Below the pieces are notes generated by a model. It was not told where the DNA came from. It ran no database searches and was given only the letters and a program-made list of their open reading frames with translations. A program made the position numbers and the translations under genes. Below, one piece after another: positions 26,675 through 34,761 of a stretch of 64,000 bases of DNA. Within the stretch, counting starts at the first letter, position 1; the number at the start of each line of letters is the position of its first letter. Source of the DNA: Candidatus Melainabacteria bacterium (GTDB taxonomy: Bacteria; Cyanobacteriota; Vampirovibrionia; Obscuribacterales; Obscuribacteraceae); contig JABDBL010000003.1 in assembly GCA_013288645.1 (NCBI GenBank), positions 1-64,000 of the forward strand, written 5' to 3'.

Positions 26675-28213
26675 TTATTGATAGATCAAAAATAGCGTAT
26701 TAAGATCGCGTTGTGAGATCTCTACGATCTCTACGTTAGGGTCAGTAGCACAATACATAACGTCTTGCGCGTTATCGCTGTGACCATCTATACCAAGTGC
26801 ATGTCCAATTTCATGTAAGCAGACTTGATGCATAAGGTTTGTGGTCAATTTTTCGCCGGGCATATCAGGGCGACAAGTTAAAATGGTGATGATTACATGA
26901 TAGATATTGTTGTTTCGATCCCCAAAAATTTGCGTATCACCAGCTTCGGCTGCTAATTTGAGATCGGCTAAAGAATCTGTCCAACGACATTCAATATTTG
27001 CTTGGGTTGGGTCATTGACCGGTATAAAACGCAATGCTCCATGAGTATCATTCTGCCAAGTCATAAAAGATGAAATTAAGATTGATTCGTATTCAGGCAA
27101 AAATCCCTTAAGATGTCGGACCGGATAAATATAAACTTTAATAGGCATAAAAGTAGATGCCCAGCGCCGTTTACCATATGGTGTAACTAAAAACAAATAA
27201 TTATCTGGCGCTCCGGGCGGTGCCATAAGCCCGCGTGTTTTAGCGCGGCGATCCATTTCTTGAGAGACGGCAACCATTTCATTAGATAGGGTGGTGCGAT
27301 TTTGTCCTTTAGGGAAGCGAGCCAAATATTCTTGTCCTACGCGTAGAGCATCTAGCATATGATTGGCGCCAATTGCAGCAGCGAGATAATTGAGGTAACC
27401 TTTTTCTTCGTTTGGGTTCAATTGCAAAACTATCGAACTTTCTCTTAAAGCCTCGTCATAACGTTTTAAGGCAATTAGTGCTACCGACATATCCAGGTGA
27501 GCAACGCACGATGAGGGGTCGATAATCAAAGCCTGCTTGAGTAATTCAATTGCTTGACTGCTGTTGCCAGACTTAGTTAATCGATAAGCTTCGTTGGTAA
27601 GTTCGGCGGCTTGGTTGACTTGTGCCGCACTTAAATTGTTTATGTTAGGACTGGGGTTTTGATAAGGTTGATTATAAGCAGGCGGTGGATAGTTAGGGTT
27701 TTGCAAAGGTTGACTATAAGTCGGCGGTTGATAGTTGGTATTTTGGTTAGGTAGATTGGAAGCAGGAGGTGGTAAATCAGGATTTTGATTTTGATAAGGC
27801 TGATTATAAGCTGGAGGGTTATAGTTAGAATTTTGGAAAGGCTGACTATAAATTGGAGGTGAATAGTTAGGGTTTTGGAAAGGTTGACTATAAGTAGTTG
27901 GTGGTTGGTAGTTGGAATTTTGGAAAGGCTGACTGTAAGTCGGTGGTGGATAACTGGGGTTTTGGTTAGACGGATTAGAAGCAGGCGGCGGTAAGTCAGG
28001 GTTTTGAAAAGGTTGAATAGAGCCTGGCGGTGGATAATTGGGGTTTTGGAAACCGGGGCTGTAATTAGAGTTCTGAGTCGTGTTAGGAGCCGAGTATGCT
28101 GGCGTTTGTGGCGGCATTATATAATTCATCCCCTGGGCAAAGCAAGGCGCCCAACACTGACTCAAAGCGAGTAAGAGTGCTGTAATACCGAAATATCTAT
28201 ACTTGAATAACAT
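26675..28213 (-). CDS. Secreted TPR protein with C-terminal matrixin-like metalloprotease domain
   Basis: 512 aa from ATG 28213: signal peptide (1-27, cleavage after CFAQ), a long Pro/Asn/Tyr/Gln repeat region (about 50-190), two or three TPR units (AYRLTKSGNSSQAIELLKQAL and similar, kept short here), then a metzincin domain. The zinc motif is HEIGHALGIDGH (from residue 467), HExxHxxGxxH form, followed by the Met-turn DVMY. So it is a zinc protease acting outside the membrane. No SD is seen at this start; a longer frame would run into the divergent ThiF-like gene, 115 bases away. Substrate unknown. Confidence 0.85.
   Translation of the reverse strand: MLFKYRYFGITALLLALSQCWAPCFAQGMNYIMPPQTPAYSAPNTTQNSNYSPGFQNPNYPPPGSIQPFQNPDLPPPASNPSNQNPSYPPPTYSQPFQNSNYQPPTTYSQPFQNPNYSPPIYSQPFQNSNYNPPAYNQPYQNQNPDLPPPASNLPNQNTNYQPPTYSQPLQNPNYPPPAYNQPYQNPSPNINNLSAAQVNQAAELTNEAYRLTKSGNSSQAIELLKQALIIDPSSCVAHLDMSVALIALKRYDEALRESSIVLQLNPNEEKGYLNYLAAAIGANHMLDALRVGQEYLARFPKGQNRTTLSNEMVAVSQEMDRRAKTRGLMAPPGAPDNYLFLVTPYGKRRWASTFMPIKVYIYPVRHLKGFLPEYESILISSFMTWQNDTHGALRFIPVNDPTQANIECRWTDSLADLKLAAEAGDTQIFGDRNNNIYHVIITILTCRPDMPGEKLTTNLMHQVCLHEIGHALGIDGHSDNAQDVMYCATDPNVEIVEISQRDLNTLFLIYQ
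27652..28060 (-). repeat. In-frame Pro/Asn/Tyr-rich repeat tract inside the metalloprotease gene
   Basis: About ten copies of a unit coding for variants of QPFQNPNYPPPTYS, 14-20 residues each, visible in the DNA as a recurring GGTTTTGGAAAGG-like word. Units differ by single substitutions. Such tracts usually form extended surface or linker regions and can change length by recombination. Confidence 0.8.
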
Positions 28214-28328
28214 TGCTGATAATATATTGTATGCAATTCGTCTAAGGATGTTCCCAGCTAGTTTAAAAAGATTAGCTATAAGTAATTCTAAATAGATTTT
28301 GCCAAGATATAAAGCAACATAAGCGTAT

Positions 28329-29570
28329 ATGGAAAAGCAAATTGATTTAAGCAAAGAAGAAGTTCTAAGATATGACCGCCACTTGCGTTTGCACAACTTT
28401 GGTGCGGATAAGCAATTAAAACTGAAAAGAGCCAAAATATTAATTGTGGGAGCAGGCGGACTGGGCTGTCCGATTTCTCTTTATTTAGCTGCTTGTGGTG
28501 TAGGTAAAATTGCTATTGCCGATGACGATAAAGTTGAATTTTCCAATTTGCAAAGACAAATAGCCTTTTCAGTGAATGAGATAGGCCAATTTAAAGCGAC
28601 AGCATTAGCAAATAGAATTAGTCAGCTTAATCCATTAATTGAAGTTAGTGATTTATCGATAAGGATAAATGCCAGCAATGTGGAAAATACAATAGCCGGT
28701 TATGATTTGGTGATCGATGGCACGGATAATTTTGCCACTCGTTTTTTAATAGCAGATGCTTGTTATTTAGCAAAGATTAGCTATCTTCATGCCTCTGTAT
28801 ATCAATACGAAGGACAAATTTCACTGTTTATACCAGGCAAGACACCTTGCTTCCGTTGTCTATTTCGTAAACCACCTTCGTCATCAGCATTGCCACCATG
28901 TGCGGAGGCAGGCATACTTGGTGTCGTAACAGGCATTATTGGCTCAATAGCGGCAACAGAAGCTATAAAATATATGACTGGATTGGGAGATTCTATTGCT
29001 GGTAAAATATTGATCTATGATGTTTTAAATGAGCAATTGAAAAAGTTTGATATTGAGTGGGATGTAAATTGTCCGTTATGTGGTAAAGGTGCATCTATAA
29101 GCAACGTGCAAAAATCCGCTCAAGAGCAGATAGAATATAACAATTGTGTAAAACGACTAGAAGTAAAAGAACAAATAATTTCCATTACCCAGGCCGCAGC
29201 ACTGTTAACAGGTGATGCAGCAGGAAAGCCATTTTTATTAGATGTTAGAGAGAAACATGAATATCAGCAAGGTCATCTAGATGGTGCTAGTCTTTGTCCC
29301 TTATCAGAACTGCAGTCCCTATCCATGGATAATATCAGAGCTCAGCTTAAATCCAAAATTAAAAGTAGGATTAAACAAGGAAAAACAGGCATCTCCCCCG
29401 CGATACTTTGTTATTGTCAGCGTGGAACGCGTAGTCTGAAGGCGGTGACAATGTTGCGTGACGCTGGGATTGATAATGCCTTTAGCTTGGAGGGCGGTAT
29501 AGAAGCTTGGCAGATACAAATAGTTGATAAAAAAGAAACTAAAAATGAAAAGGCATTTCTAGATTTGTAA
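28329..29570 (+). CDS. ThiF/MoeB-type adenylyltransferase with C-terminal rhodanese domain
   Basis: 413 aa, MoeZ-like. Residues 1-250 are the E1-like domain: RYDRHLRL, nucleotide loop GAGGLGCP, SNLQRQI, DGTDNFATRF, and zinc cysteines CFRCL and CPLCG. Residues about 290-400 are a rhodanese domain (LLDVREKHEYQQGHLDGA) with active-site loop CQRGTRS. Such proteins adenylate and thiolate the C-terminal Gly of ThiS or MoaD. With thiS 5 kb away it most likely charges ThiS, but service to MoaD or another carrier is not excluded. Confidence 0.92.
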   Translation: MEKQIDLSKEEVLRYDRHLRLHNFGADKQLKLKRAKILIVGAGGLGCPISLYLAACGVGKIAIADDDKVEFSNLQRQIAFSVNEIGQFKATALANRISQLNPLIEVSDLSIRINASNVENTIAGYDLVIDGTDNFATRFLIADACYLAKISYLHASVYQYEGQISLFIPGKTPCFRCLFRKPPSSSALPPCAEAGILGVVTGIIGSIAATEAIKYMTGLGDSIAGKILIYDVLNEQLKKFDIEWDVNCPLCGKGASISNVQKSAQEQIEYNNCVKRLEVKEQIISITQAAALLTGDAAGKPFLLDVREKHEYQQGHLDGASLCPLSELQSLSMDNIRAQLKSKIKSRIKQGKTGISPAILCYCQRGTRSLKAVTMLRDAGIDNAFSLEGGIEAWQIQIVDKKETKNEKAFLDL

Positions 29571-29590
29571 ATGGAAAAATGGTAATGAAA

Positions 29591-29623
29591 GGCACCCTGT
29601 CTTCTCCCGCAAGACAGGATGCC
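29591..29623. terminator. Hairpin between two convergent genes (29.6 kb)
   Basis: GGCA-C-CCTGTCTT pairs with AAGACAGG-A-TGCC around CTCCCGC. It lies between the stops of the ThiF-like gene (plus) and the GC-rich orphan gene (minus). The T-run on the minus side is weak (TTTCATT). Confidence 0.75.
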
Positions 29624-29636
29624 AGAAGCGACAAAA

Positions 29637-30374
29637 TTAATCATGTCGTAGTGGGGATGCTGGGGGATGCCGACGGTGCTTAACGAACTCGTAGACTTGA
29701 TAAAGGAAATAGCCGACTAAAAGGGGTAACGCTATCAGGCTCGTTAGCTTGATACGATAGTCAGTCCCTTCTAATAGCCAGTTAGGCAAGAGGCTTAACC
29801 ATTCCCAGTCTTCCATTCTTGGCACAGTCCATTCATCTGGAAGAAGTGGGTCGTGGTAGTCTTCCTTTATCTCTTTCTTAGGTAAAGAGAGGCTTCCAAG
29901 AAATGCATCGACCTGCTGTTCGCAGGTACAAATATCTTTAATCAGCTCCACCTTGGGTTCAAGTGGTCTATTGTCTTGTCTATCCAAATGCAAGAGTATT
30001 GCTCCGATGGCGATCGGCGGGTAATATTCGGCTATCTCTTTGTCCGATACATCAGGCATCACTTCCCGCATCCTCCTGATGGCATTCTCAACTTGCTGCC
30101 ACTCCTTTTTTCCGCCAAGTACCTCCTGGGCGCCAAATACCTCGAAGCAACACACGTACGGCAGTTTGTTTCGTGCCCACCAAGCGTCCGTAAAGCCGCG
30201 TTTTCCAAAAGCGGCGCGAGTTTTCTCCAGAAGGGGGTAATATCCCAGCGGGTTCTTGGGATTAGCGTATGCCTGGAACAAAATTGTCACTTGGGGTGGA
30301 GGTGCATCAGGGAGCAGATTGACTACGATCAAGGTGACCAAGGCGCTGGCAAAGAGGATTGTGACGCGGCGCAT
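29637..30374 (-). CDS. GC-rich orphan gene, membrane protein of unknown function (245 aa)
   Basis: Not recognised. A hydrophobic N-terminal segment (5-22) looks like a signal anchor and a second one lies near the C-terminus (about 212-230), leaving ~190 residues between them; three Cys occur as CCF and CTC. AAGGAGC lies 6 bases before ATG 30374. Composition and codon use are richer in GC than the thi genes around it. It is tail-to-tail with the ThiF-like gene across a hairpin. Confidence 0.72.
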   Translation of the reverse strand: MRRVTILFASALVTLIVVNLLPDAPPPQVTILFQAYANPKNPLGYYPLLEKTRAAFGKRGFTDAWWARNKLPYVCCFEVFGAQEVLGGKKEWQQVENAIRRMREVMPDVSDKEIAEYYPPIAIGAILLHLDRQDNRPLEPKVELIKDICTCEQQVDAFLGSLSLPKKEIKEDYHDPLLPDEWTVPRMEDWEWLSLLPNWLLEGTDYRIKLTSLIALPLLVGYFLYQVYEFVKHRRHPPASPLRHD

Positions 30375-30631
30375 GCGATGCTCCTTCTGGGTTGAATCTC
30401 TGCAATCGAGACTTAAAACACCCTTGCGTCGAAAAACGCGAGAAAAAAGTGTTATGAACCTAAATTACAGAATTGTTTGATGCTCCGAACAAAACTTTTT
30501 GAGATGATCAATTCATTTATCTATGTATTGCGGGAAGTAAATCAAGCTCGATTATTTTTCTCATGTTTTGCTCTCAGGGTGTCAAATTCAGCAGTTTTTC
30601 TAAATATGAGCTGGTAAATAAAAAAGACGGG

Positions 30632-30659
30632 ACTGGATATTAACTAGTTATTATCCAGT
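30632..30659 (-). terminator. Terminator after thiDE
   Basis: 28-base near-palindrome: ACTGGATAATAACT pairs with AGTTAATATCCAGT with one mismatch; read on the minus strand it is followed after CCCG by TCTTTTTTATTT. It lies 84 bases after the thiDE stop. Confidence 0.65.
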
Positions 30660-30742
30660 TTTGTGAATTAAAGAATACGCCATAGGTTAGCGAGGCTAGC
30701 GCAAACATCACGCTGCTTATCAAGAGAAAATGAGCAAAAAGT

Positions 30743-32290
30743 TCAATAGGTAAAATTGACTTTTATCGGCGATGCGTACTTGTCACTAATTGCTGCAGTA
30801 TAAGTTTCAAGCCATATCTTTGTTTTGGCTATCGGATCTTCGTCGTTTAAAATGTCTTTGATAACAGCAACGCCATCTGCACCTGCTGCTATAACTGCAG
30901 GCAAGCGTTCCAGAGTAATGCCGGCAATTGCTATTAAAGGATACGGCAATGAACGACGCCAGCGTTTGAGATTGTCTAGTCCTTGGGGTTGCCAGGACAT
31001 TTCTTTAGTGGTTGTGCGGTAGATTGGACCAATGGCAATATAAGATGGTTTATAAGCCAAGGCACGGGCAACCTCGCTGTAACTATGTGTGCTTATGCCC
31101 AGGCGTATGCCTGCTTTTAGCAGAGCTTCGATATCTACTGAGTTTAGATCTTCTTGTCCTAAATGCACACCATAAGCACCATATTTGATGGCGGACTGCC
31201 AATAATCATTGATAAACAATCGACAATTAAAGCGCTTAGCAATCTCGATTGCTTTGATAATTTCATTTTCGGTGTGCTTTTGGTTGCCATTGTTATTAGC
31301 TTTGATCCGCAATTGAATGGTAGAAATTCCTAAAGGCAAGAGCTTTTCGAGCCATGCAGAATTATCGACAATGGGATAAACACCCAGTTTTTCTGCCCCG
31401 CAATCTGGAAAGGCTGGTAAATTAAACCATTTATTTATAGCCAAATCATTTGTAGAAGGTAGAACAAGCAGAGGTAGATCACAAAAAGTTTCTGGCCAAT
31501 CACTTTGTTCTATCGGGCCATGCCCTTGTCCAAGAGGTTTGGCTGTACGCAGCCCCTGATTGACATATGCCTTGGCGATAACCATAGCGTCTTCAATTGG
31601 ATAATCAAGAGCGATAGTGGCAGCAATAGCAGCCGAGAGAGTGCAGCCGGTGCCGTGGGTGGATTTAGTGTCAATACGTTTACTAAGCAAGCAGGCCGAA
31701 TAATTATTGCTTTGAAAATAATCATTGCTGAAAGGACCGCCGCTGTGTCCGCCTTTGATCAGAACCGCTTTAGGTCCAAGCGCAATCAGCCTTTTAGCCA
31801 GATCTTGCACATAGGACTCGCTTGGGTTTGTAGCATGCGAATTTTGGATTCTTAATAATGCTTCTGCTTCTGGCAAATTAGGAGTAAGCAAATCGATATT
31901 TGGTAATATACAGTCGTTGAATGTCTGAATGGCGCCGTCATTGCAGAGTAAAGAACTGCCACTGGTGGCGATCATTACCGGGTCACATATTTTAAAGGCT
32001 TTGCTAGTGGCAAGAAAACTGCCTATTTGTTTTATTGTTTCGATACTATAAAGCATGCCAGTTTTAATTGCTTTTGGCGGCAGGTCTTCTAGAAGAGCCT
32101 GAATTTGACTTTCAATCATTACCGGGCTGACTGCCTCGATACTGTTCACACCAGTAGTATTTTGTGCTGTTATGGCAGTAATAATTGAGCAACCGTGAAC
32201 GCCCAAGGCATTAAAAGTTTTAATATCTGCTTGTATACCAGCACCGCCGCCACTGTCAGATCCGCCAATTGTCCAGGCTATATGTTTCAT
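30743..32290 (-). CDS. thiDE: Fused HMP/HMP-P kinase and thiamine-phosphate synthase
   Basis: 515 aa. Residues 1-~270 are ThiD: WTIGGSDSGGGAGIQADIKT, HGCSIITAITAQNT, and the ribokinase-type THGTGCTLSAAIAA. After a linker, residues ~310-515 are ThiE: GVYPIVDN, QLRIK, FINDYWQSAIKYGAYGVHLGQ, GISTHSYSE, AIGPIYRTTTK and AIAGITLE. The fusion makes HMP-PP and joins it to the thiazole phosphate. ATG 32290 starts the ThiD fold; the frame can extend to TTG 32389, but that would run through a hairpin. Separated from the other thi genes by parDE and a small plus-strand gene. Confidence 0.95.
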   Translation of the reverse strand: MKHIAWTIGGSDSGGGAGIQADIKTFNALGVHGCSIITAITAQNTTGVNSIEAVSPVMIESQIQALLEDLPPKAIKTGMLYSIETIKQIGSFLATSKAFKICDPVMIATSGSSLLCNDGAIQTFNDCILPNIDLLTPNLPEAEALLRIQNSHATNPSESYVQDLAKRLIALGPKAVLIKGGHSGGPFSNDYFQSNNYSACLLSKRIDTKSTHGTGCTLSAAIAATIALDYPIEDAMVIAKAYVNQGLRTAKPLGQGHGPIEQSDWPETFCDLPLLVLPSTNDLAINKWFNLPAFPDCGAEKLGVYPIVDNSAWLEKLLPLGISTIQLRIKANNNGNQKHTENEIIKAIEIAKRFNCRLFINDYWQSAIKYGAYGVHLGQEDLNSVDIEALLKAGIRLGISTHSYSEVARALAYKPSYIAIGPIYRTTTKEMSWQPQGLDNLKRWRRSLPYPLIAIAGITLERLPAVIAAGADGVAVIKDILNDEDPIAKTKIWLETYTAAISDKYASPIKVNFTY

Positions 32291-32365
32291 AGGTAATCTC
32301 AATTCTAGCAATGCTCTGGCGTTGGGCTCAAGTGGTTCGGCTAAGAGGTGCTCGGCAAATTGTTT

Positions 32366-32447
32366 CTGGCTTACAAAGCCAGTGAGCAAAATTTATTGGT
32401 AATTTGGCTTTGTGAGGGTGGGAATAATACGCTATCGGACTCACAAA
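32366..32447 (-). promoter_or_regulatory. Two hairpins in the thiDE leader
   Basis: CTGGCTT/AAGCCAG with a 3-base loop (32366-32382) and TTTGTGAG/CTCACAAA with a 23-base loop (32409-32447), both upstream of the thiDE start. They do not carry the conserved thiamine-pyrophosphate riboswitch words (CTGAGA, ACCTGAT). Role unknown. Confidence 0.35.
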
Positions 32448-32535
32448 TTTCTCACAGGCATTTTATAGCATATATAAATAAATGCTGAGTTATTATACTC
32501 GCTTACCAATAGATAAATTTGAGGGAGAGCCAAAA

Positions 32536-32811
32536 ATGGGTGGGGAAAATTTCGAACAAGCTGGTTCGTCCAATCCAAACGCAAGTGAATCATGCTATGG
32601 CTCATGTTATGAAGATGCTTATGGCTGGACCGAGGCTCGTAAACAGTCGGCTCAAGGTGCACCAGGAGATAAAGCCCTTGCTGGTGCTAGTGGTGGCGCA
32701 TGTCCTAGCGCTGGAGGCGGATGTAGCGGTGGCGGGGGAGATCTTAAATCGATCATGCAAAATATGCCAGTGGTAAGCATATTCAGTAGCCTGTTAAAAC
32801 TTTTGACTTGA
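32536..32811 (+). CDS. Small Gly/Ser/Cys-rich protein (91 aa)
   Basis: Not recognised. ATG 32536 has GAGGGAGAG 7 bases upstream, a strong site. The protein has an acidic N-terminal part with CYGSCYEDAYGW, a Gly/Ala/Ser-rich middle with ACPSAGGGCSGGGG, and a hydrophobic C-terminus (MPVVSIFSSLLKLL). It is the only plus-strand gene in the thiamine region. A modified-peptide precursor or a small metal-binding or secreted protein are possible; no modification enzyme lies next to it. Confidence 0.6.
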   Translation: MGGENFEQAGSSNPNASESCYGSCYEDAYGWTEARKQSAQGAPGDKALAGASGGACPSAGGGCSGGGGDLKSIMQNMPVVSIFSSLLKLLT

Positions 32812-32982
32812 GTTCTTTGGGTTTTTATAAAAAAAGTAAGCAAAGCGATAAAGCTCTAATAAAGTAGGCAGAAGCCAAAGAGTTGCACAGCTAAGCGACT
32901 CTCTGGTTTTGAGAATTTTCTTAATTGTTGTCGAGCAAAAAAGTGCTTTTCAATTATCACAATTGGCATACAAGCGTATTGA

Positions 32983-33284
32983 CTACTTAGACTTGGAACG
33001 AATTATTTTTGGTATGTTTCGCTTACTGTGTAAGACACGCGCAATAATTACACCATTACTTATTGGGTGGTAAACGATAAGATAATTTCCCTCAACAACG
33101 CTTCTTGCTCCAATTGAAAACTCTTCGCGTATGCGACCAGCTTTGGGGGCTTTGGCGAGCGCAAGGCATCGATAATGTAATTTCTTGATAAATCTGCAGC
33201 TGCATCGACATTATCCTTAGCTATATAGTCATGGATGGTTTGTAAATCATGGCGGGCTAAATGGGAAAATTTTAGCGGGCTCAT
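32983..33284 (-). pseudogene. parE: ParE-type toxin gene broken by a one-base deletion
   Basis: Frame 1 gives the ParE N-terminus (KFSHLARHDLQTIHDYIA, NVDAAADL), then loses sense and stops at 33060. From about 33200 the next frame reads on as KKLHYRCLALAKAPKAGR, REEFSIGARSVVEGNYLIVY and IARVLHSKRNIPKI to a stop at 32983, the typical ParE C-terminus. One missing base near 33187-33194 (GATTTATC where GATTTAATC would keep the frame) explains the break. The antitoxin gene upstream is intact and overlaps by 4 bases. Confidence 0.85.
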
Positions 33285-33556
33285 TTTTTGTTTTTGTTAT
33301 TTTTTTTAAACTTCTGATTACGTTTTATAAGTTCTTCAAAAACTTCTTCTCCATCTATAATTCTGCCCTGTTCGATATCGTCTAATCCGCGTTGAATTTC
33401 ATGCTTAAGTTCAGTGAATCTCAAATTCCTGAATTCTTCTTGCTCTTGGAGTAAGCGTAACCCAGCGCGAACAACTTCGCTAGCAGAATTGTACATACCA
33501 CTTTTGACTTTTTGTTCTATGAGTCTTTCGAACTCTGAACTGAGGGAAATATTCAT
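33281..33556 (-). CDS. parD: ParD-type antitoxin (CopG/RHH family)
   Basis: 91 aa. The N-terminal ribbon-helix-helix is visible (MNISLSSEFERLIEQKV, GMYNSASEVVRAGLRLLQ) and a charged C-terminal half that would wrap the toxin ends in a Lys/Asn tail. It overlaps the parE start by 4 bases (ATGA), the normal arrangement. It sits 100 bases after thiG. Its own regulation by binding the promoter is usual for the family. Confidence 0.9.
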   Translation of the reverse strand: MNISLSSEFERLIEQKVKSGMYNSASEVVRAGLRLLQEQEEFRNLRFTELKHEIQRGLDDIEQGRIIDGEEVFEELIKRNQKFKKNNKNKK

Positions 33557-33655
33557 GAGTAATCATCCGAAAACTTTATATTGTTTCTATAGTAACAGAA
33601 ATGGGGCAGTTTTTGTTATTGCATTTATTATAATTGAAAATGCTTGGATCCATTG

Positions 33656-34465
33656 TTATTCTGCAATTTTGTTTTGCGTTTGTGTGGTGGACATATGCCA
33701 AAAAGGTGTACCGATAGTGGGTGTACTGGGTGAAGCCATAGGGCGTTCTTCCATAAAGCCGCTTTCAAAGCCTAGTCTGCCAAATTCAATAGCGGCGGCA
33801 AAAGCGCGTGCCATATTGACTGGATCGTTTGCCAGGGCAATGGCAGAAGTTAAAAGCACAGCATCATAGCCCATTTCCATTGCCTGGGTGGCGTGTGAGG
33901 GTTTGCCGATACCAGCATCAATTATGAGGGTGGTATTGGGCAAACGGTTGCGCAAAGTTTGCAGGGCGCGCGGGTCAGTGATGCCTTGACCAGATCCAAT
34001 TGGAGAAGCCCAGGGCATAATTATTTTGCAGCCAATATCCACTAAACGCTGGGCGACGATGAGATCGGAAGTGGTATAAGGGAATACTTCAAAGCCATCT
34101 TTGATGAGAGATTCGGCTGCTTCAACTAAAGAAAAAGGATCGGGCTGCAAAGTGTAATCGTCACCAGTGACCTCGAGTTTGATCCAATTGGTATCAAATA
34201 ATTCACGAGCCATGTGAGCAAGGGTAATGGCTTCTTTGCTGGTGCGACAACCAGCTGTATTGGGCAAGATGCAGACATCCAGGCTTTTAATCAAATCCCA
34301 AAAAGAAGAACCACCGTTAGCACTTGGAGCTTGTCTACGTAAAGCCACAGTTACTACTTGGGTGCTTGAGGCTATGATTGAATCGCGCATAATTTGCGGC
34401 GAAGGAAATAGGGCGCTGCCACAGAGAAGGCGACTGTTAAGAGATTTATTTGCTAATTGCCACAT
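33656..34465 (-). CDS. thiG: Thiazole synthase
   Basis: Makes the thiazole phosphate of thiamine from deoxyxylulose 5-phosphate, dehydroglycine and ThiS thiocarboxylate; 269 aa. The Schiff-base lysine is in WIKLEVTGD, with LPNTAGCRTSKEA before it and PWASPIGSGQGI, LIIDAGIGKPSHA and GYDAVLLTSAIA after it. It follows thiS by 95 bases on the same strand. Confidence 0.97.
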   Translation of the reverse strand: MWQLANKSLNSRLLCGSALFPSPQIMRDSIIASSTQVVTVALRRQAPSANGGSSFWDLIKSLDVCILPNTAGCRTSKEAITLAHMARELFDTNWIKLEVTGDDYTLQPDPFSLVEAAESLIKDGFEVFPYTTSDLIVAQRLVDIGCKIIMPWASPIGSGQGITDPRALQTLRNRLPNTTLIIDAGIGKPSHATQAMEMGYDAVLLTSAIALANDPVNMARAFAAAIEFGRLGFESGFMEERPMASPSTPTIGTPFWHMSTTQTQNKIAE

Positions 34466-34560
34466 GGTGATTACCGCTAAGAGATTTATCGATTAATTGA
34501 ATAATTGTCCGTATGATTTACATTGAGAGGTTTATAAGTTAATTGCGGAGTGTGTTTGTT

Positions 34561-34761
34561 TTAGCCGCCTTGCATGGGTAGCAGAATTTCTAATTCTTCG
34601 CCATCTTTTAATTCAGACTGAGAATAAGTGCTGCGTGAAACAAAAGTATTATTGCGGGCTACGGCTACAGAGTCTGTTTCATAGCCTAATTCGAGCAATA
34701 AATCTTGAACGGTTTTGATGCCGTCTATTATTTTTGCCTTACCATTAATAACTAATTGCAA
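34561..34761 (-). CDS. thiS: Sulfur carrier protein ThiS
   Basis: 66-aa ubiquitin-like carrier ending in the required Gly-Gly (LLPMQGG). VINGK at the start and DGEELEILLPM before the end are typical. The C-terminal Gly is charged with sulfur by the ThiF-like protein and delivered to ThiG. It overlaps the end of thiO by 17 bases. Confidence 0.96.
   Translation of the reverse strand: MQLVINGKAKIIDGIKTVQDLLLELGYETDSVAVARNNTFVSRSTYSQSELKDGEELEILLPMQGG

Noticed and set aside
27652-28060. CRISPR-like array because of regular short repeats
   Set aside because: The repeats are in frame, code for Pro-rich units and vary by single substitutions; no unique spacers of constant length.
28214-28435. Longer N-terminus of the metalloprotease (from 28435)
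   Set aside because: It would overlap the divergent ThiF-like gene by over 100 bases and hide the signal peptide that begins at 28213.
32291-32389. Longer thiDE start at TTG 32389
   Set aside because: The ThiD fold starts at ATG 32290; the extension runs through a perfect hairpin and has no family match.
32291-32400. TPP riboswitch upstream of thiDE
   Set aside because: Hairpins are present but none of the conserved thi-box words. The same holds for the leader of thiC.
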